Shown one piece after another: positions 1 through 6,984 of a stretch of 14,640 nucleotides of DNA (its first letter is position 1; every line of letters begins with the position of its first letter). The translations under genes and the position numbers were made by a program. This DNA is from Candidatus Aciduliprofundum sp. JdFR-45 (lineage in GTDB: Archaea; Thermoplasmatota; Thermoplasmata; Thermoplasmatales; JdFR-45), in assembly GCA_002011395.1 (NCBI GenBank), contig MTNG01000116.1:1-14640 (forward strand). Direction: 5' to 3'. The notes beneath the pieces are model-generated. The model did not search any database and was not told the origin of the DNA. It saw only the letters and a program-made list of their open reading frames with translations.

Positions 1-1
1 C

Positions 2-253
2 CCCGCCGATATGATACGGGAGGGAACGCCCGTAATGGTGAGGGAGCGCGACGTGATATGGAGGGTTCACCCTTTCCTTTTCAAAGCAGCCGGACAGGAG
101 GTCATACTGGACTGGGAAAACGCGGATTTCAGATGGGTGTCCGTGGAGGACCTCTCCGGTATGCCCCTCGTACCGATGCTTCTGGATGTCGTCAGAGGGC
201 TGACAGGATCTCGTCAACCTCCTTCTCAAGCATCCGGAACTCGCTCTCCTTGA
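2..253 (+). CDS. Nudix-like hydrolase, C-terminal part (5' end outside the window)
   Basis: The frame is open through the left edge, so this is the 3' end of a longer gene; the ATG at 11 need not be the true start. The visible 83 residues contain the run WRVHPFLF, then LDWENADFRWV and a downstream VP, about 50 residues in all. That pattern (a VHPFLF strand, then LDWEhxxxRWV and a Pro-Glu/Asp-Leu turn) is the usual C-terminal half of archaeal Nudix pyrophosphohydrolases, which cleave nucleoside diphosphate-X compounds. The catalytic Nudix box would lie before the window and cannot be checked, so substrate and activity are unknown. The last 16 residues or so are low-complexity and fall where the gene overlaps the 3' end of the opposite-strand synthetase-like gene by 62 bases (192-253). 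The family assignment is moderately sure. Confidence 0.6.
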   Translation, partial: PADMIREGTPVMVRERDVIWRVHPFLFKAAGQEVILDWENADFRWVSVEDLSGMPLVPMLLDVVRGLTGSRQPPSQASGTRSP

Positions 254-3200
254 CGGCGTCCGGATGCACGGGCAACAGCATGATCCCCTCCTCTATGGCT
301 ATGAGGTCCTTGAGCGACTGAATGAACCTGAGGACCACGAGGAAACTGTTGTTCGTGATCAGGAACTCTATGCCGTCCAGAACGATCACCTTCCCTCCGC
401 GGTTGAGGAACCTGTCTATCTCTATGCTTATCTTCTCAAGGTCCTTGGGCCGGATGGTGTTCTGCTTCCTCGCGTTGGAAAGCCAGAATATCTTAACGTC
501 ACTGGGAAGGGAGTGCTTCTTGACCAGGCGCTTCGGGTACTCCCTCGTGATTATCATCCCCTCTTTACCGCTCTCAACGAGTTTCTTGAATAGTTCGTAC
601 GTCTTCCTGCCCTTCTCCTCCAGTATGAGGTATATGCCGCCCATGCTCTCCAAGTCATCCAGCGTCTCTGCGCTTGCCGGGACCTTCTCCTCCGCCGACT
701 CCTCAACCTCCACTCTCTTTCCCTCCTCCGCCCTGCCCTCTTCCACGGATTTTTTCTCAGTCACTGGTGAAGGTGAACCCTCCTGTGGCACGGCCTCTGG
801 CGCGGTGGTCTCTTCCTTCTCTTCCACGGCCTCCCCGGGCGGAAGGATCGGGGCGCCGCACGCTCCGCAGAACTCATCGCCCTCATCCAGAAGGGCGCCG
901 CAGAGGGAACATGCGGGCCCCTCGTCCGTGGATATGGGCGGGAATCCCCTTCTGTGCGACTCTATGTACATCAGTATGGAGCGCACCATGTGGCGCGGGT
1001 ATCCCGTGATGCGCTCCAACTCCTCCATGCTCATGTCCATGAATCCCGCTATGCTGACGTATCCCTCCTCAAATATGGCCGCGGCTATGGGTGGGGTTAT
1101 GTGCGGGAACGTCGTGAGCGCCTTTATCACCTGCTCCCTGTACATGGGGGTTATGCCTATGGTGACGTCCCACTCGCCGATGCCCCACTCCACGATGTAC
1201 GCCTCTTCGATCTCATCGGAGTACGATATGTCCAGGGCCCGAACCCTTTCAGCGAGGGTCTTTTCGTGCTTTTTGACGATCTCAGAGACCTCCTCCGGGG
1301 CGGATATGGTCACCGTTATGAGGTCCCTGTAATCCATCTCAACGTCCTTGCGCATAGAGGCGATCCTCCGCGCGACCTCTGCAACCAGGCCGAGTTCCCT
1401 CTCCTCGTCGCTCACCTTCAGGGGAACGTAGAATTTGCCGTAAGGCGTGTCTATTTCGTGGTATCCCTCCGGCACCTTCTCCCTTATTTCCACCATGTCG
1501 GAGGTGATCCTTATCTCCAGCCCCTCTATGCCCAGCACGTAGCGGCCCGCCTCGATCTCCCTCTTGATCTTCTTTGGGTCGCCCATCCTGAGAAGTATGG
1601 ACAGCTTTGGAATCCACTGTCTGTAGACCATCCCGACGGCGTCCTTCTTGGGTATGATGTCGTACGTGATCTCATCCCACTCATCCGTCACGTCCAGCGT
1701 TATGACGTTGCAGAGGTTCTGTATGAGCCCCCTGTATTTCAGGAGTATATCCTCCTTTCCCTCCTTTGGTATGACCACGAGCCTTTTCATGGGCGTTCTC
1801 AGGGGGATACTGTTGTTTGCCCGTGTCCTGCGAATCTCGCGGGCTATTGAGAGTATTTCCCTCACGTGGCGGAGATTCTCCTCGTCTCTCATGCGGGTGT
1901 CGGTCTCAAACCTGAAATGGGCCATACCGACCCGCGCGGCGATCTCCGAGGCCACCGACGGGAAAAAGGGCCGGGCCATAAGCGCCAACCCCTCCAGCAC
2001 GTAAGAGGGCACCGGCCCCTTCCTTATAGCGCGCAGATACCACCTTGATACCGTGCCCGTGAGGACATCCACCAGTATGTCAAATGCCCTGTTGACCCTG
2101 CCAGCCTCCATGGCCCTGGCGTACTTCTCCTTCTCCCCTTCCATCACGGTGCCGATCCACTCCGGGTACACGATGTCCTCGGTTATGCCGTAGGCGCGCG
2201 AGTATTCCAGAACGCTCAGGAGTTTCTTCCTTATACGGGCGGCCTTTTTGATGTCCTCATCGCGCACGCCCCCACGGCCTTTGAGGACGAGGGCCGCCCT
2301 GATAACCTCGGGCTCGGCGTCCGCCTCCGGAACGCGCCTGGGGGGCACCATCAGGTGTTTACCGGAGGGGGGCGTGTGAAACGCCGATATTGATGAATGG
2401 ATTGGGAGGAGCGAGTCGTATATGTCCTGAGGGGTGTGGATGTAGACGTACCCGTCCGCCATCGCCTCTGCGATTTCACCGGCCGGTATGAATCGCTCCG
2501 CGTACCTGTGATCCCGCTTCAGGGCTATGCCACAGGAGGGGCACCTGTCCACGTTCATGTTCGTCGTGTTGAAGCCGCATCTCGTGCACCGTTTCAGGTG
2601 CGCCCTGTGCTCGCCCCTGATTTTGGGGGAGGCCAAGAGCAGGGGGTACGGGTAATGGATAAAACCCTCACCCGTCCGCAGATAATATCCCTCAACATTT
2701 TCAATTTTAAGTTTGCCTCCGCACCTGGGGCATTTCAAGACAACGCCGTCCACCTCTCTGTGGTATATCACCTTGGCGGATTTCACAGAAGAGTTTTCCC
2801 CCACGATCATCTCATCGTGGATGCTGACAGCAGGTGCCAGGAGGCGTGGCCTACCCCTTCCGCTGTAAACGCGGTCGTGCTCCAGCAGTTCCTTCCCGGT
2901 CGCGACGGAATACGTATCTCCGTGAAGAACCATCTCCTTGAGCAGGATGTCCTTCAGATAGCGCGGAACGTACCACTTCTCCCGACCCTCCTCGTACACG
3001 AGGAACTCCTCATCCGGGTCCACAGCCACACCCGCTGCGTTCTTTGCCTTCTCCCTCGTGCCCTCAACGAGGATGAACCGCCGCGTGTTCAGCGGGAATT
3101 TGGCGACCACGACGGTTACCTTGCCCCTCTCCCGCTTTGCATCGTGCCCGTCAACGACTCTCTTGCATTTCCTGCAGTAGAGGCCCGGGTGCTTTTCCTG

Positions 3201-3467
3201 AACGGCCTTTCCGCTGTAGTGAAGTTTGCCGAAGACCGTACCGGCCTTTTCCGGGTCGGGAAGAAGTATGGGCAGGTCAACGCCCATGCTCTTCAGCAGT
3301 TCAACGAAATCCTCCGACACCTCTCCCTCCGCGCCTGCCCTTATACCGATGCCCCTCGCGCTCATACCCCTCATGGACCTCCAGCGCGTTATGACATCCA
3401 CGTAGACCATCTTGTAGGCGGAAACGCCGTCATTTCCAGGGGCCACGAGAGTGAAGGCCGTCGTCAC
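192..3467 (-). CDS. Class Ia aminoacyl-tRNA synthetase-like protein lacking HIGH/KMSKS, fused to zinc ribbon and DUF835
   Basis: The 1091-residue protein follows the Ile/Leu/Val-tRNA synthetase plan. Residues 7-45 resemble the first Rossmann segment (DVITRWRSMRG matches the usual DVIxRxxRMxG), but residues 1-80 contain no histidine, so there is no HIGH motif. Residues 98-330 form a CP1/editing-like region with four CxxC knuckles (98/101, 246/249, 294/297, 309/312). Residues 340-390 resemble the second Rossmann half, but no KMSKS is present. Residues 430-560 look like the Ile-type anticodon-binding helices (RAFDILVDVLTGTVSRWYL). Residues 600-780 match the IleRS C-terminal region (VREKVPEGY-like, then ARRIASMRKDVEMDYRDLI). 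An HhH-like segment (783-842), a zinc ribbon (853-871), an acidic linker and a DUF835 domain (945-1091) follow. The start is uncertain: GTG at 3467 has GAGGTGA six bases upstream; GTG 3476 (leaderless) and TTG 3485 also fit. A catalytically dead paralog or tRNA-binding regulator is inference. Confidence 0.8.
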   Translation of the reverse strand: MTTAFTLVAPGNDGVSAYKMVYVDVITRWRSMRGMSARGIGIRAGAEGEVSEDFVELLKSMGVDLPILLPDPEKAGTVFGKLHYSGKAVQEKHPGLYCRKCKRVVDGHDAKRERGKVTVVVAKFPLNTRRFILVEGTREKAKNAAGVAVDPDEEFLVYEEGREKWYVPRYLKDILLKEMVLHGDTYSVATGKELLEHDRVYSGRGRPRLLAPAVSIHDEMIVGENSSVKSAKVIYHREVDGVVLKCPRCGGKLKIENVEGYYLRTGEGFIHYPYPLLLASPKIRGEHRAHLKRCTRCGFNTTNMNVDRCPSCGIALKRDHRYAERFIPAGEIAEAMADGYVYIHTPQDIYDSLLPIHSSISAFHTPPSGKHLMVPPRRVPEADAEPEVIRAALVLKGRGGVRDEDIKKAARIRKKLLSVLEYSRAYGITEDIVYPEWIGTVMEGEKEKYARAMEAGRVNRAFDILVDVLTGTVSRWYLRAIRKGPVPSYVLEGLALMARPFFPSVASEIAARVGMAHFRFETDTRMRDEENLRHVREILSIAREIRRTRANNSIPLRTPMKRLVVIPKEGKEDILLKYRGLIQNLCNVITLDVTDEWDEITYDIIPKKDAVGMVYRQWIPKLSILLRMGDPKKIKREIEAGRYVLGIEGLEIRITSDMVEIREKVPEGYHEIDTPYGKFYVPLKVSDEERELGLVAEVARRIASMRKDVEMDYRDLITVTISAPEEVSEIVKKHEKTLAERVRALDISYSDEIEEAYIVEWGIGEWDVTIGITPMYREQVIKALTTFPHITPPIAAAIFEEGYVSIAGFMDMSMEELERITGYPRHMVRSILMYIESHRRGFPPISTDEGPACSLCGALLDEGDEFCGACGAPILPPGEAVEEKEETTAPEAVPQEGSPSPVTEKKSVEEGRAEEGKRVEVEESAEEKVPASAETLDDLESMGGIYLILEEKGRKTYELFKKLVESGKEGMIITREYPKRLVKKHSLPSDVKIFWLSNARKQNTIRPKDLEKISIEIDRFLNRGGKVIVLDGIEFLITNNSFLVVLRFIQSLKDLIAIEEGIMLLPVHPDAVKESEFRMLEKEVDEILSAL
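195..635 (-). other. DUF835 domain at the C-terminus of the synthetase-like protein
   Basis: About 147 residues form an alternating strand/helix domain. It begins with IYLILEEKGRKTYELFKKLV and GMIITREYP, continues through IFWLSNAR, and reaches the DUF835 core GGKVIVLDGIEFLI followed by VLRFIQSLKDL and LLPVHPDAV. This pattern is familiar from DUF835 domains of Thermococcales and Thermoplasmata, where they are usually attached to sensor, zinc-ribbon or membrane modules. The biochemical role of DUF835 is not known to me. A low-complexity Glu/Lys/Pro linker of about 70 residues separates it from the zinc ribbon, so it probably moves as an independent module. Confidence 0.8.
854..911 (-). other. 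C-terminal zinc ribbon of the synthetase-like protein
   Basis: The residues read CSLCG, then about ten residues, then CGACG: a standard two-knuckle C4 zinc ribbon at about residues 853-871. It sits directly after an HhH-like helical segment and before the acidic linker leading to DUF835. Such ribbons commonly bind nucleic acid or protein; which of these applies here cannot be told from the sequence. Confidence 0.75.
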
Positions 3468-3497
3468 GTCGCTCACCTCAACCAATATCCGTAATGC

Positions 3498-3509
3498 CCC
3501 TTATATATG
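3498..3509 (-). promoter_or_regulatory. TATA-box-like promoter for the synthetase-like gene
   Basis: On the minus strand the sequence reads ACATATATAAGG, an archaeal box A centred near 3504. Transcription would begin about 26 bases downstream, near 3478. That supports a very short leader or a leaderless GTG start and argues against the TTG at 3485. Confidence 0.5.
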
Positions 3510-3525
3510 TGTCGCAGAGAACTAT

Positions 3526-3541
3526 GATAAAGTAAAAATAG
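3526..3541 (+). promoter_or_regulatory. TATA-box-like promoter for asnS
   Basis: The A/T-rich run GATAAAGTAAAAATAG is centred about 28 bases before the asnS ATG at 3563. That is the expected spacing for an archaeal leaderless transcript. No Shine-Dalgarno sequence precedes the ATG (the bases are CTAAACCGACC), which agrees with leaderless initiation. Confidence 0.5.
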
Positions 3542-3562
3542 TGCCACGGGACTAAACCGACC

Positions 3563-4852
3563 ATGCGGAGTGTGAAGGTTGAGGATGTGCTCCGGGGCGG
3601 ATATGAAGGTGAGCGTGTGCTCCTCCGGGGCTGGGTTTATCGCAGGAGAAAGACGGGAGGCGTGGCGTTCGTCGTCCTTCGTGACTCCTCGGGCATCCTG
3701 CAGTGCGTGGCGGAGAGGGAGCGCGGTGAGGTGTATGACATAGCGAAAAAGGTGCGGATAGAGAGTTCCGTGGAGGTGTGCGGTACCGTGAGACGCGAGG
3801 ATAAGGCGCCCGGTGGATACGAGGTTTTGCTGGACGATATCCGCGTGGTGCACATGGCCGAGGCGTTTCCCATAAACAGGTACAAGAGCGAGGAGTATCT
3901 CTTGGACAACAGGCATCTCTGGCTCAGGAGCAGGGAGATGACCGCGGTTATGAAGATCAGGTCCACGGTCTTCGGGGCCATCCACGAGTTCTTCAGGGAG
4001 AACGGCTACTACGAGGTTCAGGCCCCCATGTTCGTGGGCAGTGCGGTGGAGGGGGGCTCCACGCTCTTTGAGGTGCCCTACTTTGATAAGAAGGCCTATC
4101 TCACTCAGAGCGCTCAGTTCTACTTGGAGGCGTTCATTTATTCGCTTGAGAAGGTTTACACAGTGGCCCCGAGTTTTCGGGCGGAGAAGTCCAGGACCAG
4201 GCGCCACCTCACGGAGTTCTGGCACGCGGAGGCGGAAGTGGCGTGGTATGGCAACGAGGATATGATGAAAGATGAGGAGCTCTTGATGGAGCACATCGTG
4301 AGGAGGGTGCTGGCCGAGAGGAAAAGTGAACTGGAGTATCTGGGCCGCGACCTTGACCGTCTCAGGGCCGTTGAGGCACCCTTTGAAAGGATGAGATACG
4401 AGAGACTCATAGAGATGGCGCGGGACATCGGCGTGGAGATATCTTACGGAGATGACCTCGGCGCGGACGAGGAAAGGGCCATAACCAAGGAGTTTGAGAA
4501 GCCGGTATTCGTAACTCACTACCCCTCGGAGACGAAACCCTTCTACCACCGTCCAGACCCGGAGAACCCTTCGGTCGTGCTCTGTCACGACCTGCTGGCG
4601 CCGGAGGGCTACGGCGAGATCATAGGCGGGGGGGAGAGGATATGGAAACTGGATGTTCTTCTGCAGAGGATACGCAGTTACGGTCTGAATCCCGACGATT
4701 ACAGCATGTACATAGACCTGAGAAGGTACGGCAGCGTGCCCCACGCCGGCTTTGGGCTGGGCGTTGACAGGGCGGTCATGTGGATCGCAGGGCTGGACCA
4801 CATAAACAAGGCGATAGCGTTCCCGCGCACGATACGCCGTCTGAGACCATGA
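3563..4852 (+). CDS. asnS: Asparaginyl-tRNA synthetase
   Basis: This cytoplasmic class II enzyme attaches asparagine to tRNA-Asn using ATP. Its 429 residues are the normal archaeal length. An OB-fold anticodon-binding domain (about 1-100, with RGWVYRRRKTGG and VLRDSSGILQ) precedes the catalytic core. The core has the GGSTLFEVPYFDKKAYL segment and TQSAQFYLEA at 165-190. Motif 2 is at 204-226 (FRAEKSRTRRHLTEFWH), and motif 3 is at about 394-408 (HAGFGLGVDRAVMWI, with the ATP-binding Arg 403). AsnRS rather than AspRS is indicated by DLLAPEGYGEIIGG at 343-356, in place of the AspRS-type SGGQR context. The intact OB-fold rules out the AsnRS-derived asparagine synthetase AsnA. The gene is divergent from the synthetase-like gene and convergent with the opp operon, 25 bases from the oppF stop. 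Its start is probably leaderless. Confidence 0.95.
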   Translation: MRSVKVEDVLRGGYEGERVLLRGWVYRRRKTGGVAFVVLRDSSGILQCVAERERGEVYDIAKKVRIESSVEVCGTVRREDKAPGGYEVLLDDIRVVHMAEAFPINRYKSEEYLLDNRHLWLRSREMTAVMKIRSTVFGAIHEFFRENGYYEVQAPMFVGSAVEGGSTLFEVPYFDKKAYLTQSAQFYLEAFIYSLEKVYTVAPSFRAEKSRTRRHLTEFWHAEAEVAWYGNEDMMKDEELLMEHIVRRVLAERKSELEYLGRDLDRLRAVEAPFERMRYERLIEMARDIGVEISYGDDLGADEERAITKEFEKPVFVTHYPSETKPFYHRPDPENPSVVLCHDLLAPEGYGEIIGGGERIWKLDVLLQRIRSYGLNPDDYSMYIDLRRYGSVPHAGFGLGVDRAVMWIAGLDHINKAIAFPRTIRRLRP

Positions 4853-4854
4853 AA

Positions 4855-4878
4855 AATAGGAGGGGGGAAGTCCTATCT
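4855..4878 (-). terminator. Hairpin terminator between convergent oppF and asnS
   Basis: A six-base-pair stem, ATAGGA (4856-4861) with TCCTAT (4871-4876), has a nine-base loop. Read on the minus strand it starts just after the oppF stop codon and is followed by TTTTT, so it resembles an intrinsic terminator for the opp operon. In the asnS direction there is no T-run after the stem, so it is less convincing there. Confidence 0.5.
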
Positions 4879-5951
4879 CAGGCCTGCGTGGCCTCCTCGG
4901 CTCCCTCCGACGGGGAGAAGCCCTCCTCGTAGAGTTTCCTGGCGAAGTGGCACGCCACCATGTGTCCCTCTGCCACCTCCACGAGTTCCGGCTCCTTCAC
5001 GTCGCAGATGCCCTTCTCCATGTAGGGACACCTTGGATGGAACCTGCAGCCCGGCGGGAGGTTTATGGGGCTCGGCAGTTCGCCCTTGATCTGAACCCTG
5101 CCGTGCTTGTGGTCGGGGTCCGGCACGGGCACAGCCGTTATGAGGGCGCGCGTGTACGGATGTGATGGGTTGAAGACCACGTTGTCCGACTCGCCGATCT
5201 CCACGATCTTACCCAGGTACATGACGGCCATCCTGTCGCTCATGTACCTGGCCACGGCTATGTCGTGCGTGATGAATATGTAGGGCAGGTGATACTTCTC
5301 CCGCAGGTCCAGCATCAGGTTCATGACGCCGGACCTTATGGACACGTCGAGCATGGAGACGGGCTCGTCCGCAACTATGAACTGCGGCTTGAGAACGAGT
5401 GCTCTGGCTATGGCCACGCGCTGCCTCTGACCGCCCGACAGTTCGTGGGGGAACCTGTCAAGGTACTCCTCTGCGGGCTTCAACTCGGCGTCTTCCAGCG
5501 CCTGTATGACCATCTCCAGCTTCTCATCGTAGGTGTCCCCTATGCCGTGTATCAGCAGTGGCTCCATGACGGTCTGCATCACGGTAAACCTCGGGTTCAG
5601 CGATTCGTAGGGGTCCTGGAAGATCATCTGGACATGCCGTCTGAAGGCCTTCAGCGCCTTGCCCTGAAGTTTCGCGACGTCCACACCGTGGAAGTATATG
5701 TGACCGGATGTGGGGGTCTCAAGGCGCGTGACAAGTCGGCCGGTTGTGGTCTTTCCGCATCCGGACTCGCCCACCAGACCTAATATTTCACCCTTCCTTA
5801 TATCGAAGGATATCCCGTCCACGGCCTTCACGTACAGTATCGGTCTTCGGGCGAGGACCTCTTTAAAACTCCTCTTTATCTCAAAGAGTTTGCGGAGGTC
5901 CCGCACCTGCAGGACGACCTCGTCCCTAATTTCAACGTTCTCGTCGGTCAT
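4878..5951 (-). CDS. oppF: Dipeptide/oligopeptide ABC transporter ATPase, OppF/DppF type
   Basis: This is one of two cytoplasmic ATPases that drive the peptide importer. The protein has 357 residues. Walker A is GESGCGKT (61-68), the Q-loop glutamine is 112 in FQDPYESLNP, the signature is LSGGQRQRVAIARAL (171-185), Walker B is IVADEP (192-197), and the switch histidine is 229 in FITHD. The C-terminal oligopeptide-transporter extension carries GCRFHPRCPY and cysteines 302, 308, 316 and 334. In characterised relatives this four-cysteine region can hold an Fe-S cluster. I chose the ATG at 5951 rather than an upstream in-frame methionine for two reasons: it overlaps the oppD stop by one base (TAATG), and GGAGGTG lies seven bases upstream. 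It is the last gene of the operon. Peptide rather than nickel or sugar specificity is inferred from family and neighbours. Confidence 0.93.
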   Translation of the reverse strand: MTDENVEIRDEVVLQVRDLRKLFEIKRSFKEVLARRPILYVKAVDGISFDIRKGEILGLVGESGCGKTTTGRLVTRLETPTSGHIYFHGVDVAKLQGKALKAFRRHVQMIFQDPYESLNPRFTVMQTVMEPLLIHGIGDTYDEKLEMVIQALEDAELKPAEEYLDRFPHELSGGQRQRVAIARALVLKPQFIVADEPVSMLDVSIRSGVMNLMLDLREKYHLPYIFITHDIAVARYMSDRMAVMYLGKIVEIGESDNVVFNPSHPYTRALITAVPVPDPDHKHGRVQIKGELPSPINLPPGCRFHPRCPYMEKGICDVKEPELVEVAEGHMVACHFARKLYEEGFSPSEGAEEATQA

Positions 5952-6979
5952 TATGCACCACCTCCCTGGCCGGCGCCGAATAGTTCCTCGGTGTAATGGC
6001 ACCGCGAGTAGTGCCCGTCGCCCACCTTTATGAGCTCTGGCTCGTCCTCCAGACATCTCTCGCGGGCGTAGGGACACCTGGGGTGGAACCTGCAACCCCT
6101 CGGCGGTGAGATCAGGTCCGGGGGCGAGCCGGGTATCGCTTTGAGCCTCTTTTTCTTGTCCCCCTTTATGCTGGGGAAGGCGCCCAGAAGCGCCTCGGTG
6201 TATGGATGCGCAGTTTCCTTGAATATCTGCCTCGTCGTCCCCATCTCAACGATCTGCCCGGCGTACATCACGGCCATCTTGTCGGAGAGTTCCGCCACCA
6301 CCGAGACGTCGTGTGTTATAAGGAGCATCGCGGTCTTCGTCTCCTCCTGTATCCTTTTCATTTCACCCAGTATCCTGTCCTGTGTGATGACGTCCAGCGC
6401 GGTGGTGGGCTCGTCCGCTATTATGAGGCTGGGGTTGAGGGCGAGCGCCATGGCTATGATTGCCCTCTGCTTCATGCCTCCGCTGTACTCGTGAGGGTAG
6501 TTCATAATCCTGTCCTTGGGTATGCCCACGAGGTCATAGAGTTCCTCTATGCGCTTCCAGATTTCCTGCTCGGACATATCGGGATAGTGAACCCTTATCG
6601 CCTCGGCTATCTGGTCGCCAACCTTGTACACGGGGTTGAAGGCGTTCATAGCGCCCTGGAAGATCATGGATATTTCCTTCCAGCGGACCTTTCTTATGTT
6701 CTCGTTGAAGGGGTCTATCGTGCCGTCCTCCTTCACGCTGTCCCTGAGGATGCTCCTTCCCTTGAGGCGCACATCGCCTCCCTTCACGTGCGCGTTGTAG
6801 GGGAGTATCTGAAGTATTGAGAAGGCGGTTGTGGTCTTTCCGCATCCGGACTCGCCCACGAGGCCCAGCGTTTGGCCCTTCCCGATGGTGAAACTCACGT
6901 TGTCCACCGCGTGGACCCATCCTCTGTGCGTCTTGAAGTGAACGATCAGGTTTTCCAGTTCCAGCAAGGGTGCTGCCAT
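5951..6979 (-). CDS. oppD: Dipeptide/oligopeptide ABC transporter ATPase, OppD/DppD type
   Basis: This is the second cytoplasmic ATPase of the importer, 342 residues from the ATG at 6979. Walker A is GESGCGKTT (42-50), the Q-loop glutamine is 108 (IFQGAMNAFNP), the signature is YSGGMKQRAIIAMAL (165-179), Walker B is LIIADEP with Asp189/Glu190, and the switch histidine is 223. The C-terminal region has GCRFHPRCPY and cysteines 296, 302, 309 and 327, as in oppF. A GTG at 6988 would give three more residues and a GTGA overlap with the oppC stop. However, GGAGGTG (6986-6992) stands six bases before the ATG, which makes 6979 the better start. All nucleotide-binding motifs are intact, so both ATPase sites of an OppD-OppF heterodimer should work. 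The gene is flanked by oppC and oppF with overlaps at both ends. Confidence 0.93.
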   Translation of the reverse strand: MAAPLLELENLIVHFKTHRGWVHAVDNVSFTIGKGQTLGLVGESGCGKTTTAFSILQILPYNAHVKGGDVRLKGRSILRDSVKEDGTIDPFNENIRKVRWKEISMIFQGAMNAFNPVYKVGDQIAEAIRVHYPDMSEQEIWKRIEELYDLVGIPKDRIMNYPHEYSGGMKQRAIIAMALALNPSLIIADEPTTALDVITQDRILGEMKRIQEETKTAMLLITHDVSVVAELSDKMAVMYAGQIVEMGTTRQIFKETAHPYTEALLGAFPSIKGDKKKRLKAIPGSPPDLISPPRGCRFHPRCPYARERCLEDEPELIKVGDGHYSRCHYTEELFGAGQGGGA

Positions 6980-6984
6980 CTTTT

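Noticed and set aside
192..3467. The synthetase-like gene as a decayed pseudogene
   Set aside because: There is no internal stop or frameshift over 1091 codons, the C-terminal domains are well formed, and both a promoter and a ribosome binding site are present. Loss of HIGH and KMSKS looks like a change of function rather than decay.
2397..3494. Long plus-strand open frame antisense to the synthetase-like gene
   Set aside because: It has no recognisable domain, lies wholly opposite a well-supported gene, and is explained by the high G+C of the third codon positions. The same applies to the long antisense frames opposite asnS (3473-4801), oppB (9411-10829) and pckA (11340-12458).
3563..4852. 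asnS as aspartyl-tRNA synthetase or as archaeal asparagine synthetase AsnA
   Set aside because: The LLAPEGYGEIIGG segment is AsnRS-like, and the N-terminal OB-fold that AsnA lacks is intact.
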